Part shown: one piece after another, positions 10,452-18,853 of the stretch
How the letters are laid out: every line of letters starts with the position of its first letter
How positions within the stretch are numbered: the first letter of the stretch is position 1
Source of the DNA: Streptomyces albiflavescens
GTDB lineage: Bacteria; Actinomycetota; Actinomycetes; Streptomycetales; Streptomycetaceae
Length of the DNA stretch: 64,000 nucleotides
Assembly (NCBI RefSeq): GCF_014645835.1
Contig: NZ_BMMM01000002.1
Location: 691,233 to 755,232, forward strand
Direction: 5' to 3'
Made by a program: the position numbers and the translations under genes
Notes under the pieces: model-generated
Seen by the model: only the letters and a program-made list of their open reading frames with translations
What the model was told of the DNA's origin: nothing
Database searches by the model: none

Positions 10452-11660
10452 ATGAGCATCACGAGCCGCAAGGTCGCGTTGGCGGCAGCCGTCGGACTTC
10501 TCACCGCGCTCGCCGCCACGGGCACCGCGTCCGGCGCGTCGCTCGCCGGCCGGGGCTGCACCTCCTCCGTGCCGTACACGGCGGGGCAGAACGGCTACGA
10601 CACGTACCGCATCCCGGCGACGGTCACCACGCGCGCGGGCACGGTGCTCGCCTTCGCCGAGGGGAGACACAACAGCGCGGGCGACACCGGCAACATCGAC
10701 GTCGTCCTCAGGCGCTCCTTCGACGGCGGCTGTACGTGGGGCCCGCTGCGGGTCGTCGCGTCCGGTGACGGCGACACCCGGGGCAACCCGGCGCCGGTGG
10801 TGGACCCGAAGACCGGCCGGATCGTGCTGGTCACGTCCTACAACAGCGGTGCGGTGACCGAGGCGCAGATAATGCGGGGCGAGGTCACGCCGGAGCAGAG
10901 CCGTCGCGTCTTCGTCCAGACGAGCCGCGACGACGGCCGGCACTTCTCCGCTCCGCGGGACATCACGGCGGAGGTGAAGCTGCCGGGCTGGCGGTGGTAC
11001 GCCACCGGCCCCGGCCACGCGATCGCTCTGCGCCACGGCCGGCATGCCGGGCGCCTGGTCGTCGCCGCCAACCACTCCGCCGCCCCGCCGGTGGGCTCCG
11101 CCGACACCGGGCAGGAGCCCAAGTACTACGGCGCGCACGCCATCTACAGCGACGACGGCGGGGTCACCTGGCGGCTGGGCTTCGTGGACGACTCGTACGA
11201 CGGTGTCGACAACGCGAACGAGAGCGGCGCCGCTGAACTCCCCGACGGGCGGCTGTACTTCACTTCCCGCGACCAGAACGGCACGAGTACCGGAAACCGC
11301 CTCGACTCCTACTCCAGTGACGGCGGTGAAACCCTGGACCGCCCCTACGCCGTCCAGCCCACCCTGAACGACGTCCCCGTCGTCCAGGCGAGCGTCCTCC
11401 AGCTGACGGGTCCCTCGGCTCCCCTCCTCTTCTCCGGTCCCTCCGTCCCCACCGCCCGTCAGTCCATGGCCATCTGGCGCAGCACGGACGCCGGCGGGTC
11501 CTTCACCAGGGCGAAGACGCTCTCCTCGCAGCGCGCCGCATACTCCGACCTCGTGCAGCTCGGCGCGAGCCGCGTCGGCCTCCTCTACGAGACCGGCACG
11601 ACCGGCACCTACGACACGATCGAGTTCCGCCGGGTGCCGGTGAGCGATGTGCTGGGGTGA
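10452..11660 (+). CDS. Secreted sialidase (BNR/Asp-box)
   Basis: 402 residues. A signal peptide (about residues 1-30, ending near TASGASLAG) implies export. The mature part is a six-bladed propeller glycosidase with the YRIPATVTT motif (an arginine of the sialidase triad). Asp-boxes are visible as SFDGGCTWG, SRDDGRHFS, SDDGGVTWR and SSDGGETLD. It should release terminal sialic acids from glycoconjugates. The facing operon encodes a NanA/DapA-type lyase and a Dpp-type importer, consistent with a scavenging pathway. GGGGAGGG precedes ATG 10452. Exact linkage preference is unknown. Confidence 0.88.
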   Translation: MSITSRKVALAAAVGLLTALAATGTASGASLAGRGCTSSVPYTAGQNGYDTYRIPATVTTRAGTVLAFAEGRHNSAGDTGNIDVVLRRSFDGGCTWGPLRVVASGDGDTRGNPAPVVDPKTGRIVLVTSYNSGAVTEAQIMRGEVTPEQSRRVFVQTSRDDGRHFSAPRDITAEVKLPGWRWYATGPGHAIALRHGRHAGRLVVAANHSAAPPVGSADTGQEPKYYGAHAIYSDDGGVTWRLGFVDDSYDGVDNANESGAAELPDGRLYFTSRDQNGTSTGNRLDSYSSDGGETLDRPYAVQPTLNDVPVVQASVLQLTGPSAPLLFSGPSVPTARQSMAIWRSTDAGGSFTRAKTLSSQRAAYSDLVQLGASRVGLLYETGTTGTYDTIEFRRVPVSDVLG

Positions 11661-11674
11661 GGGTTTTCTCGCCC

Positions 11675-11808
11675 CCTCCGCCCCTACCCGTCCCGTCCCT
11701 GGGGGCTGCGCCCCCGAGGGGCGCGGGGAACTGCGCGACAAGCCCCCACGAACCCGCAGCCGAAGGCTGGTACGGGACGGGTAGGGGCGGAGGGGGCGAA
11801 ATCCATCC
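11675..11808. repeat. Dispersed palindromic intergenic repeat, copy 2
   Basis: Outer arms GCCCCCTCCGCCCCTACCCG and its complement CGGGTAGGGGCGGAGGGGGC enclose a core (11717-11764) that matches 19631-19678 in about 45 of 48 positions. It lies between the convergent sialidase and lyase genes and can fold into a long hairpin, so it may also serve as a bidirectional terminator. Confidence 0.8.
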
Positions 11809-11809
11809 C

Positions 11810-12793
11810 TTACAGCAACCCCGCCCCCGCCAGATACTTCCCCACCAGCTCGACCTCCCCCTCCGACAGCGGAACCTGCGGCTCGGCCGTGGCCGGGCAG
11901 TCGATGACCCCCCGCAGATACAGCGCAGCCTTGAACGCACCGAGGGCGGACGAGCTACCGCCCATCCGGGCGGCATCCCCCACGTCCACCATCCGGAACA
12001 GCGCGCACAACCGTTCCTGCTCGGCCCGAGCCCGCTCCCAGTCACCGTCCCGGCAGAGCCGGAACAGCCGCACGTAGCCGACCGGATCGACGTTCCCGAG
12101 CCCGGGCACCGCCCCGTCCGCTCCGAGGGCCAGCGCGGAATCGACGACGACCTCAGAACCGGTGAGGAGGGTGAAACCGGTGATGTCGGGGTGGGACCGG
12201 GCGCCCGTGACGACGCTGCGGAAGGAGCCGAGGTCGCCGCTGGAGTCCTTGAGGCCGGCGAGGACACCGTCCGCGGCCAGCTCCAGGACCAGCTCGGCGC
12301 TTAGCTTCGTGTGGACGGAGACGGGGAGGTCGTAGGCGAAGACCGGCACGGGCGACCGCGTCGCGATCACGCGGTAGTGGCGGGCGATCTCCACCGGGTG
12401 GGTGCGGGTGTAGAAGGGGGCCGTGACGACCACGGCATCCGCGCCGGCCGCCGTCACGTCCCGAACGTGGTCCAGGACGCGCGGCGTCGTCATGTCGATC
12501 GCACCCGCCAGCACCGGGAGCCGGCCGGCGACATGGCCGGTCACGGTCTCCACGACCAGCCTGCGCTGCGCATCCGTCAGATATGCCGCTTCCGACGTGG
12601 AGCCGAGCACGAACAGACCGTCCACCCCGCCGTCCACCAGATGGTCCACGAGCCTGATGAGCGAGGGGACGTCCACCTCGCGTTCCGGTGTCAAGGGAGT
12701 GCAGACGGGCGGTACGACACCGGTCAACGGGATGGAGAAAGGCGCGAAGCGCGGCCTTAGAAGGGTGGTGGTGGGAGACGGGTGGGCGGTCAT
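11810..12793 (-). CDS. DapA/NanA superfamily aldolase (probable sialic acid lyase)
   Basis: 327-residue class I aldolase of the dihydrodipicolinate synthase / N-acetylneuraminate lyase superfamily. Visible are the GSTSEA phosphate/carboxylate loop, the Tyr in FAYDLP and the Schiff-base Lys in GLKDSSGD. ATG 12793 overlaps the stop of the upstream importer ATPase (ATGA), so it is co-translated with the transporter. Context (sialidase, Dpp-type importer, FadR regulator) makes cleavage of an imported sialic acid to pyruvate and an amino sugar the best guess. Other 2-keto acid substrates are possible. No nanE, nanK or nagAB lies in the window. Confidence 0.8.
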   Translation of the reverse strand: MTAHPSPTTTLLRPRFAPFSIPLTGVVPPVCTPLTPEREVDVPSLIRLVDHLVDGGVDGLFVLGSTSEAAYLTDAQRRLVVETVTGHVAGRLPVLAGAIDMTTPRVLDHVRDVTAAGADAVVVTAPFYTRTHPVEIARHYRVIATRSPVPVFAYDLPVSVHTKLSAELVLELAADGVLAGLKDSSGDLGSFRSVVTGARSHPDITGFTLLTGSEVVVDSALALGADGAVPGLGNVDPVGYVRLFRLCRDGDWERARAEQERLCALFRMVDVGDAARMGGSSSALGAFKAALYLRGVIDCPATAEPQVPLSEGEVELVGKYLAGAGLL

Positions 12794-13857
12794 GAAGGCT
12801 CCCTGATGTGCTGCTGGATCGGAACGTCGGCCATGGCGGTGGCCGGGGCGGCGGACTCGGCCTGCGCGACCAGCGTGCGCGTGGACTGGCCCTCCTCCAC
12901 AGGATGGTGGCACCGGTAGCGGTGATCGGGGGTCGACGCGGCCGCGAAGTCCGGCATGGATGACGCGCACGCGTCGTCCGCCTTCCAGCAGCGCGTGCGG
13001 AACGGGCAGCCGCTCGGCGGACGCGTTGCCGACGGGACGGGGCCCACCAGGGGGATCGGGTCGATGGGGTCGAGCAGGCCAGGGGTCGCGGAGAAGAGAG
13101 CTCGCGTGTACGGGTGGCGGGAGCGGTCGGTGACCTCGTCGGCCGGTGACTCCTCGACGATCCGGCCGAGGTACATCGTGATCACCCGGTCGCTCATCCG
13201 CCGTACCGTCTGGATGTCGTGCGAGACGAACACCAGGGCCAGGCCGAGACGCTCCTTCAGGTCCAGGAGAAGGTTCAGGATCTGGGCGCGGACCGACACG
13301 TCCAGCGCGCTCGTCGGCTCGTCGGCCACCACCAGGTCCGGGTCCAGCGCCAGGGCCCGGGCGATCGCCACGCGTTGGCGCTGGCCGCCGGAGAGCTGGC
13401 CGGGCAAGGCGTCCGCGAGGGCGCGGGGCAGGCCGACCAGTGACATCAACTCACGTACGCGGTCCGCACGTTCGGCGGTCGTGCCGCGCCGGTGGACGTC
13501 CAGTGGGTCCCGCAGGATCTGGTGGATCGTCAGCCGGCGGTTCAGCGCCGTCGACGGGTCCTGGAAGATCATGCCGGTGCTGCTGCCGATGGCCGTGCGC
13601 CGTTCCGCGGGCTTCATGGACCAGACGTCCTGGCCACGGAAGGTCACCGTGCCGGACGTCGGCCGCTGCACCCCCACCAGCACCTTCGCGAGCGTCGACT
13701 TGCCGCAGCCGGACTCGCCGACGACCCCGACCGTCTCGCCGGGCGCGATGGCGAGGTCGGCGCCCGTGAGCGCGTACACCCGGTCACGGGCGAACAGGCC
13801 GCCGGTGCGGGCCTTGTGGACGACATGAGTGTCGGACAGCGCTACCAGTGCGGTCAC
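12790..13857 (-). CDS. Dpp/Opp-type ABC transporter ATPase (second ATPase)
   Basis: 355 residues. Walker A is GESGCGKST (residues about 45-53), the signature LSGGQRQRV, and Walker B DLVVADEPTSALD. A C-terminal oligopeptide-ATPase (oligo_HPY) region with a Cys cluster (CPFRTRCWKADDAC) is typical of DppF/OppF. It pairs with the ATPase half of the fused permease-ATPase upstream. GTG 13857 overlaps the stop of the third mini-ORF at this junction by GTGA. It is the fourth gene of the five-gene import operon. Confidence 0.93.
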   Translation of the reverse strand: MTALVALSDTHVVHKARTGGLFARDRVYALTGADLAIAPGETVGVVGESGCGKSTLAKVLVGVQRPTSGTVTFRGQDVWSMKPAERRTAIGSSTGMIFQDPSTALNRRLTIHQILRDPLDVHRRGTTAERADRVRELMSLVGLPRALADALPGQLSGGQRQRVAIARALALDPDLVVADEPTSALDVSVRAQILNLLLDLKERLGLALVFVSHDIQTVRRMSDRVITMYLGRIVEESPADEVTDRSRHPYTRALFSATPGLLDPIDPIPLVGPVPSATRPPSGCPFRTRCWKADDACASSMPDFAAASTPDHRYRCHHPVEEGQSTRTLVAQAESAAPATAMADVPIQQHIREPS

Positions 13858-13962
13858 TTGAGGGCCTCGGCTTTCCCAGTCGGCGCGGTCACTTGAGGGC
13901 CTCGGGTTCTCCGGTCCGCGCGGTCACGTGAGGGCCTCGGCTTTCCCGGTCCGCGCGGTCAC
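13854..13962 (-). repeat. Chain of three coupled 12-codon mini-ORFs (35-bp tandem repeat)
   Basis: Three tandem copies of a 35-bp unit separate the fused permease-ATPase gene from the second ATPase gene. Each starts GTGACCGCG and ends TCAmGTGA. Each copy is a mini-ORF, GTG at 13962, 13927 and 13892, with stops at 13924, 13889 and 13854. Each encodes a 12-residue peptide like VTARTGKAEALT and overlaps the next start by GTGA. Ribosomes could pass from gene to gene by termination-reinitiation through all three. It looks like repeated duplication of the original stop/start junction. Confidence 0.85.
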
Positions 13963-15977
13963 GTGACAGCCCCCTCGCTTCCGTTGGGGTCGGCCAGCGC
14001 GACGGCGCCCCCGCTCTCCCTCGCCATGGTCCCCAGGTCGGCGGCGGGGTGGTGGCAGGCCGCCGTGTGCGCCCGTGTCCCCGCCAGGTCCGGCACCGTC
14101 GTACGGCACACCTCGCTCGCCATCGGGCAGCGGTCGGCGAAGCGGCAGCCGGCCGGGAAGTCGGCCGGCGAGGGCACGACCCCCCTGATCTGGGTCATGC
14201 GCTCGGCCGCCGACTCCAGCGAGAGCACGCTGCCCAGCAGCCCGCGCGTGTAGTGGTGGGCCGGGGCCTCCACCAGGTCGGCGGTCACGCCGGTCTCGAC
14301 GATCTGCCCGCCGTACATGACGACCACCCGGTCGGTGACCGCCGAGACCAGCGCCAGGTCGTGCGAGACGAGGATCAGCGCGAAGTCCAGCTCCGCGCGC
14401 AGCCGCAGCAGCAGCTCTATGACCTGTGCCTGCACCGTCACGTCGAGGGCCGTGGTCGGTTCGTCGGCGACGATCAGCTTGGGGCTGCGGGACAGGGCCA
14501 TCGCGATCAGGACGCGCTGGCGCTGGCCGCCGGAGAGTTCGTGAGGGTAGCTGCGCAGGGTGCGGTCGGGGTCGAGGCCGACCAGTTCCAGCAGCTCGGC
14601 CGGGGAGCGTTTGCCACCCCTGCGTACGACCTGCTTCAGCTGGGCCCTGATCGTCATCGCCGGGTTCAGGGACGACAGCGCGTCCTGGTAGATCATCGCC
14701 ATCTCGTGGCCCAGCAGCCGACGTCGTACACGCATCGGCTCGCCGATCAACTGCCGCTGGTTGAACCGGACATGGCCGCGGACGCGCGCCCCTTTCGGCT
14801 CCAGGCCCATCACCGTCAGCGCGGTCAGCGACTTGCCGCAGCCGGACTCGCCGACCAGACCGAGTACTTCGCCCGGTTGCACCTCGAAGCTGATGCCGTC
14901 GACGATGTCCACGCCTCCGTGGCGGGCGTCGAAGCCGATGGCCAGGTTCTCCACGGCGAGGACGGGCTGACCGCAGGGCAACGGGCGGGCCCGTGAGCGC
15001 AGGCGGGCTGCCGCCTCCGCGAGACCCGGCAGCTCCAGGACCTTGCCGCTGCCCGGCTCGGCGGCCTCCAGCCGGTCCTCCGCCGCGGGCGCGGACACGT
15101 CCCTGGCCGCCGGCGCCGCCCACGCGTCCGAGACGCCCTCGGAGAGGATGTTCAGCGACAGTACGGTGATCAGCATCAGCAGACCCGGGAAGACCGTGGC
15201 CCACCAGCCGCCGGTCAGCACCATGTTCTTGCCGTCCGCGATGACGCTGCCCCAGGACGGGTCCGGGGGCCGTACGCCCGCGCCGATGAAGGACAGCGAC
15301 GCCTCGAAGACGATGGCCTCCGCGACCTGCACGGTGCAGAACACCAGCACGGGGGCGGCGCAGTTGATGGCCACGTGCTTGAGGACGATGTGTGGAGTGC
15401 GGGCGCCGATCACGTGCTCGGCGGTCACGTAGTCCTCGCCGTACTGGTCGAGGACGTTGGCCCGTACGACCCGGGCGACCGGCGGCGTGAACAGGAACGC
15501 GATCGCGCAGATCAGTACCGTGATGCCGCCGCCGAAGACGGCCACCAGGACCGCGGCCAGCGCGATGCCGGGGAAGGCCATCACCACGTCCAGGCAGCGC
15601 ATCAGCGTCTCGTCGACGGCCTTGCGGGAGGTCGCCGCGACCGCGCCGAGGAGTGCTCCCACGACGAGGGCGAGTGCGGTGGCGCCCAGGCCGATCGCGA
15701 GGGACCAGCGGGCGCCGTACATCAGTCGGCTGAGGATGTCCCGGCCGAGGCTGTCCTGCCCCATCCAGTGGTCGGCGGACGGGTGTCCGGTGCCGTCCAC
15801 GGGCGCCTGCTGGTCGAGCGGGTCGTGCGGGGCGAGCAGCGGGGCGAAGAGCGCCACCAGCACGACCACGGCCAGGAAACAGACGGCGATCTTCGACAGC
15901 AGCGGCAGCCGGCGCCAGCCACGCAGCCGGACGCCGGGCCGGGAGAGGGCCTCGGTGAGGCTCTTGCGCGTGAACAT
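13959..15977 (-). CDS. Fused permease-ATPase of Dpp-type ABC importer
   Basis: 672 residues. Residues about 1-290 are a DppC-type permease with six TM helices and the EAA-like loop (EHVIGARTPHIVLKH). Residues about 345-640 are a DppD-type ATPase with Walker A GESGCGKS, signature LSGGQRQRV, Walker B LIVADEPTTALD and an oligo_HPY Cys motif. Normally these are two proteins. The fusion, beside a DppB, a binding protein and a second ATPase, is the layout I recall for the corynebacterial sialic-acid importer SiaEFGI. ATG 15977 overlaps the stop of a mini-ORF by TGATG. Confidence 0.9.
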   Translation of the reverse strand: MFTRKSLTEALSRPGVRLRGWRRLPLLSKIAVCFLAVVVLVALFAPLLAPHDPLDQQAPVDGTGHPSADHWMGQDSLGRDILSRLMYGARWSLAIGLGATALALVVGALLGAVAATSRKAVDETLMRCLDVVMAFPGIALAAVLVAVFGGGITVLICAIAFLFTPPVARVVRANVLDQYGEDYVTAEHVIGARTPHIVLKHVAINCAAPVLVFCTVQVAEAIVFEASLSFIGAGVRPPDPSWGSVIADGKNMVLTGGWWATVFPGLLMLITVLSLNILSEGVSDAWAAPAARDVSAPAAEDRLEAAEPGSGKVLELPGLAEAAARLRSRARPLPCGQPVLAVENLAIGFDARHGGVDIVDGISFEVQPGEVLGLVGESGCGKSLTALTVMGLEPKGARVRGHVRFNQRQLIGEPMRVRRRLLGHEMAMIYQDALSSLNPAMTIRAQLKQVVRRGGKRSPAELLELVGLDPDRTLRSYPHELSGGQRQRVLIAMALSRSPKLIVADEPTTALDVTVQAQVIELLLRLRAELDFALILVSHDLALVSAVTDRVVVMYGGQIVETGVTADLVEAPAHHYTRGLLGSVLSLESAAERMTQIRGVVPSPADFPAGCRFADRCPMASEVCRTTVPDLAGTRAHTAACHHPAADLGTMARESGGAVALADPNGSEGAVT

Positions 15978-16031
15978 CAGGTCGCATCCCTCAGTAGTGA
16001 CATCAGGTCGCACCCCCGGGCAGCGACATCA
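15977..16031 (-). repeat. Chain of two coupled 8-codon mini-ORFs (26-bp tandem repeat)
   Basis: Between the DppB-type and fused permease-ATPase genes lie two mini-ORFs. They start at ATG 16029 (MSLPGGAT) and ATG 16003 (MSLLRDAT), with stops at 16003-16005 and 15977-15979. Each stop overlaps the following ATG as TGATG, including the junctions with the flanking genes. The units derive from the end of dppB (CTGAGGGA..GCCTGATG). Same logic as the 35-bp chain at the next junction. Confidence 0.8.
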
Positions 16032-16988
16032 GGCGGCCTCCCTCAGTCGCGGGTTGACCAGCAGATACAGGATGTCGATGACGAGGTTCACGACCACGAA
16101 GCCGGTGGCCGTGGTCAGCACGACGCCCTGGACGACCGCCGGGTCGCCGTTCTTCACCGCGTCGATCATCAGCTTGCCCATGCCCGGCAGCGAGAAGATC
16201 GTCTCGATGACGACCGCGCCGCCGAGCAGATAACCCACGCGCAGGCCCAGCACAGTGAGCGGGTTGATCAGGGCGTTGCGCAGCACGTTCCGCCCGACCA
16301 CCACCCGCGGCGGCAGACCGCTCCCGATCGCCGTCCGTACGTAGTCCTTGTCCAGCTCCTCCACCACGGAGGTGCGCACGATCCGGGTGAGCTGCGCGGC
16401 GACCGGGAGGGAGAGTGCGAGCGCGGGCAGGGCCATGGTCTTCAGCCAGCCGCTCAGCGAGTCGGCCGGGTTGATGTAGCCGCCGGTCGGGAACCAGCCC
16501 TGGTCGACGGCCAGATACTGGATCATGAGGAGGGCCAGCCAGAAGCCCGGCGCCGCGACCCCCGTGAGCGAGACGACCCGGATGATCTGGTCGGGCAGCC
16601 GGTCGCGGTAGATCGCGGCGGTGACCCCGCCGAGCAGCGAGAGCACCACCGCGATGCCGAGCCCCAGGAAGGTGAGCTGGAGCGTGAGCGGCAGCGCGGT
16701 GGTGACCTGGTCGAGGACCGACCCCCGGGTCAGCGCGCTGGTGCCCATGTCGCCGTGGAGCAGGTCCCCGACGAAGTGGAAGTAGCGCACCGGCAGCGGG
16801 TCGAGGAGCCCGTTCTGCTCCCGGAAGTCGTGCAGTTGCTGCGGGGTCGGATTGGCGCCCTGGAAGAACGCCGACGCCGGATCGACGTCGGAGAACCGCA
16901 TCACGAGGAACACGAACAGGACGATCCCGAGCATCAGCGGCACGAGCAGCGCGACGCGGCGCAGCAGGATCCTGGCAATGGCGACCAC
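16029..16988 (-). CDS. Dpp-type ABC permease (DppB-like)
   Basis: 319 residues with six TM helices and the inner-membrane permease loop (GSGLPPRVVVGRNVLRNAL). The N-terminal helix and large periplasmic-side loop are typical of DppB/OppB. GTG 16988 has AGGAG about seven bases upstream. It lies 19 bases after the binding-protein gene and forms the channel with the permease half of the fusion protein. Its stop begins the mini-ORF chain. Confidence 0.93.
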   Translation of the reverse strand: MVAIARILLRRVALLVPLMLGIVLFVFLVMRFSDVDPASAFFQGANPTPQQLHDFREQNGLLDPLPVRYFHFVGDLLHGDMGTSALTRGSVLDQVTTALPLTLQLTFLGLGIAVVLSLLGGVTAAIYRDRLPDQIIRVVSLTGVAAPGFWLALLMIQYLAVDQGWFPTGGYINPADSLSGWLKTMALPALALSLPVAAQLTRIVRTSVVEELDKDYVRTAIGSGLPPRVVVGRNVLRNALINPLTVLGLRVGYLLGGAVVIETIFSLPGMGKLMIDAVKNGDPAVVQGVVLTTATGFVVVNLVIDILYLLVNPRLREAA

Positions 16989-17007
16989 GTAGGAACTCCT
17001 CCGGCGC

Positions 17008-18636
17008 CTAGACCCACTTGGCTTGCAACAGGTTGATGCCCGGATACGGCTGTGCCCTTATCCCCGTGAGCTTCTTCGGGTCCCATGCCGTCATCAACTC
17101 GTTGTGCACGACCGGGTAGAGCACGGCCTCTTCGGCGACGATGTCGATGTAGTCCTGGATCATCGTCTTCTTCTTGTCGGCGTCCGGCTCCTGGGTCGCC
17201 TGGTCCATGTCCTTGAAGAGCTTCTTCGCCACGGAGTTGCCGGCCCAGTGGGCGTAGCCCATCCAGAGGTTCTCGGGACCGTAGTTGTAGTGCATGATCA
17301 GGTCGGCATCCAGCCCGAACTGATTGGGATTCGAGGCGGCCGCGACGACCTGGTAGTCCTGCTTCTGGTCCATCTTGGTGAAGACGGCGGTCGTCTCCTG
17401 CGGGGACAGGGTGGTCTCCACACCGATCGCGTCCCAGGACGCCTTGATGGTCGGCAGGCAGTCGACGATCCAGCTGACGTTCACCGACAGGATCTCGATC
17501 TTCAGCCCCTTGACCCCGGCCTCCTTCAGGAGCTTCTTCGCCTTCTCGGGGTCGTACGAGTAGACGGTCTTCGCGGGTCGGTAGCTCGGGTTGCCCTCGT
17601 TGAGGAAGGAACTCGACGGCTTTCCGTGCCCCTTGAGGGCGACCTCGACCATCTTGCCGGTGTCGATGGCGTAGTGCAGCGCCTGCCGGACCCGTACGTC
17701 GTCGAAGGGCTTGTGCTGGGTGTTGAACATGAGGAAGAGGTTGTTCATGCCCGCGCCGCCCTGGACGGTCATGCCGCTCTTCTTGAGCTGTTCGATGTTG
17801 GCGTACGGGATGTTGTCGGCGATCTGCGCGCCGGCGCTGGCACCCGAGATCTTCGCGACCCGGGGTGCGGCATCCACTATGGTCAGCCAGTTCATCTTCT
17901 TGAACGCGGCCTTGCGCGGCCCGTTGTAGTCGGCGAACGCCTCGAAGGTGGTGTTCGACTTGGGGTGGTGCGCGGTCTGCCGGTACGGCCCCGAGCCGAC
18001 CGCCTTGCCCTTGATCGCGTCGTCCCAGGCACCCGGCTGGGAGAAGATGTGCTTCGGCATGATCTTCGCCAGGGTGAGCCGCGAGATCCCCTCGGGGAAG
18101 GGGAACTTGAGGACCAGCTCGACGTTCTGCGCGTCGATCTTCTTGACTTCCTTCAGCCAACTGGCGAAGAAGCCCTTGGCGAGGCTCGGCGTCTTCGGAT
18201 CGAGTATCCGGTCGAAGACGAACACCACGTCGTCGGCGGTGACCGGCTTCCCGTCGTGGAACTTGGCGCCCGCCCGCAGCGTGAACTTCCAGGACGTGCC
18301 GCTGAGATCGGACGGCACCTCGGTGGCGAGCGCGGCGTACGGCTCGCGGGAGATCGGGTCCGTGTCGAGCAGGCCCTCGTAGATGTGGTTGTTGGCGGCC
18401 ATGCAGAAGGCGGACGCGGTCTGTGTCGGATCCCAGCTGCCGTCGTTCCCGTAGCCGATGACAGCCGTCAGCGTGGCGTTCTTGCCTCCGCCTCCGCCTC
18501 CGGTGTCGTTCGTGGACTCCGGCCCGGACGAGCAGGCCGCCAGCGACGAGGAGAGGGCGGCGGCCGCACCGAGGGCGCCGGTGTACTTCAGGAACGACCG
18601 GCGGTGCAGCGCCGGAGTGTGGGTCACGTCGCGCAC
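17008..18636 (-). CDS. Tat-exported substrate-binding lipoprotein of Dpp-type importer
   Basis: About 542 residues, family 5 extracellular solute-binding protein. The N-terminus combines a twin-arginine motif (RRSFLK) with a lipobox (SLAACSS), so it is probably exported folded and anchored by lipidated Cys. The mature part has typical Dpp/Opp features (YEGLLDTDP, KFHDGKPVTADDVVF). GTG 18636 is chosen with GGAGG four bases upstream; GTG 18627 is possible. First gene of the operon, divergent from the FadR-type regulator. The ligand is inferred to be sialic acid or a related amino sugar from context, not proven. Confidence 0.9.
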   Translation of the reverse strand: MRDVTHTPALHRRSFLKYTGALGAAAALSSSLAACSSGPESTNDTGGGGGGKNATLTAVIGYGNDGSWDPTQTASAFCMAANNHIYEGLLDTDPISREPYAALATEVPSDLSGTSWKFTLRAGAKFHDGKPVTADDVVFVFDRILDPKTPSLAKGFFASWLKEVKKIDAQNVELVLKFPFPEGISRLTLAKIMPKHIFSQPGAWDDAIKGKAVGSGPYRQTAHHPKSNTTFEAFADYNGPRKAAFKKMNWLTIVDAAPRVAKISGASAGAQIADNIPYANIEQLKKSGMTVQGGAGMNNLFLMFNTQHKPFDDVRVRQALHYAIDTGKMVEVALKGHGKPSSSFLNEGNPSYRPAKTVYSYDPEKAKKLLKEAGVKGLKIEILSVNVSWIVDCLPTIKASWDAIGVETTLSPQETTAVFTKMDQKQDYQVVAAASNPNQFGLDADLIMHYNYGPENLWMGYAHWAGNSVAKKLFKDMDQATQEPDADKKKTMIQDYIDIVAEEAVLYPVVHNELMTAWDPKKLTGIRAQPYPGINLLQAKWV

Positions 18637-18686
18637 GGTTCCTCCAGCAAGGAGTGGTCCAGTGAAGTGATCCAGTGAGTAGGAGA

Positions 18687-18705
18687 TACGACGTCCTACG
18701 TCATA
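18687..18705. promoter_or_regulatory. Putative FadR-type operator in divergent promoter
   Basis: TACGACGTCCTACGTCATA, an imperfect inverted repeat (arms TACGACGT and ACGTCATA, 7 of 8 complementary, 3-base spacer). It lies between the importer operon and the regulator gene. Its core recurs before the sialidase gene. Proposed target of the neighbouring FadR-type repressor. Confidence 0.5.
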
Positions 18706-18853
18706 GGGGGCAGCGTGACCATAAGAGGGGGCGTGGAGGGGGTCAAGGGATCGCACACGAATGGCGTATCTTCCACAGGTGCGACCAATGGCGGTGTGAG
18801 ACAGGGTAGTTGGCGGCAGTTGACGTTTAATCAGCCCGGAGGTGGGACGTCCG

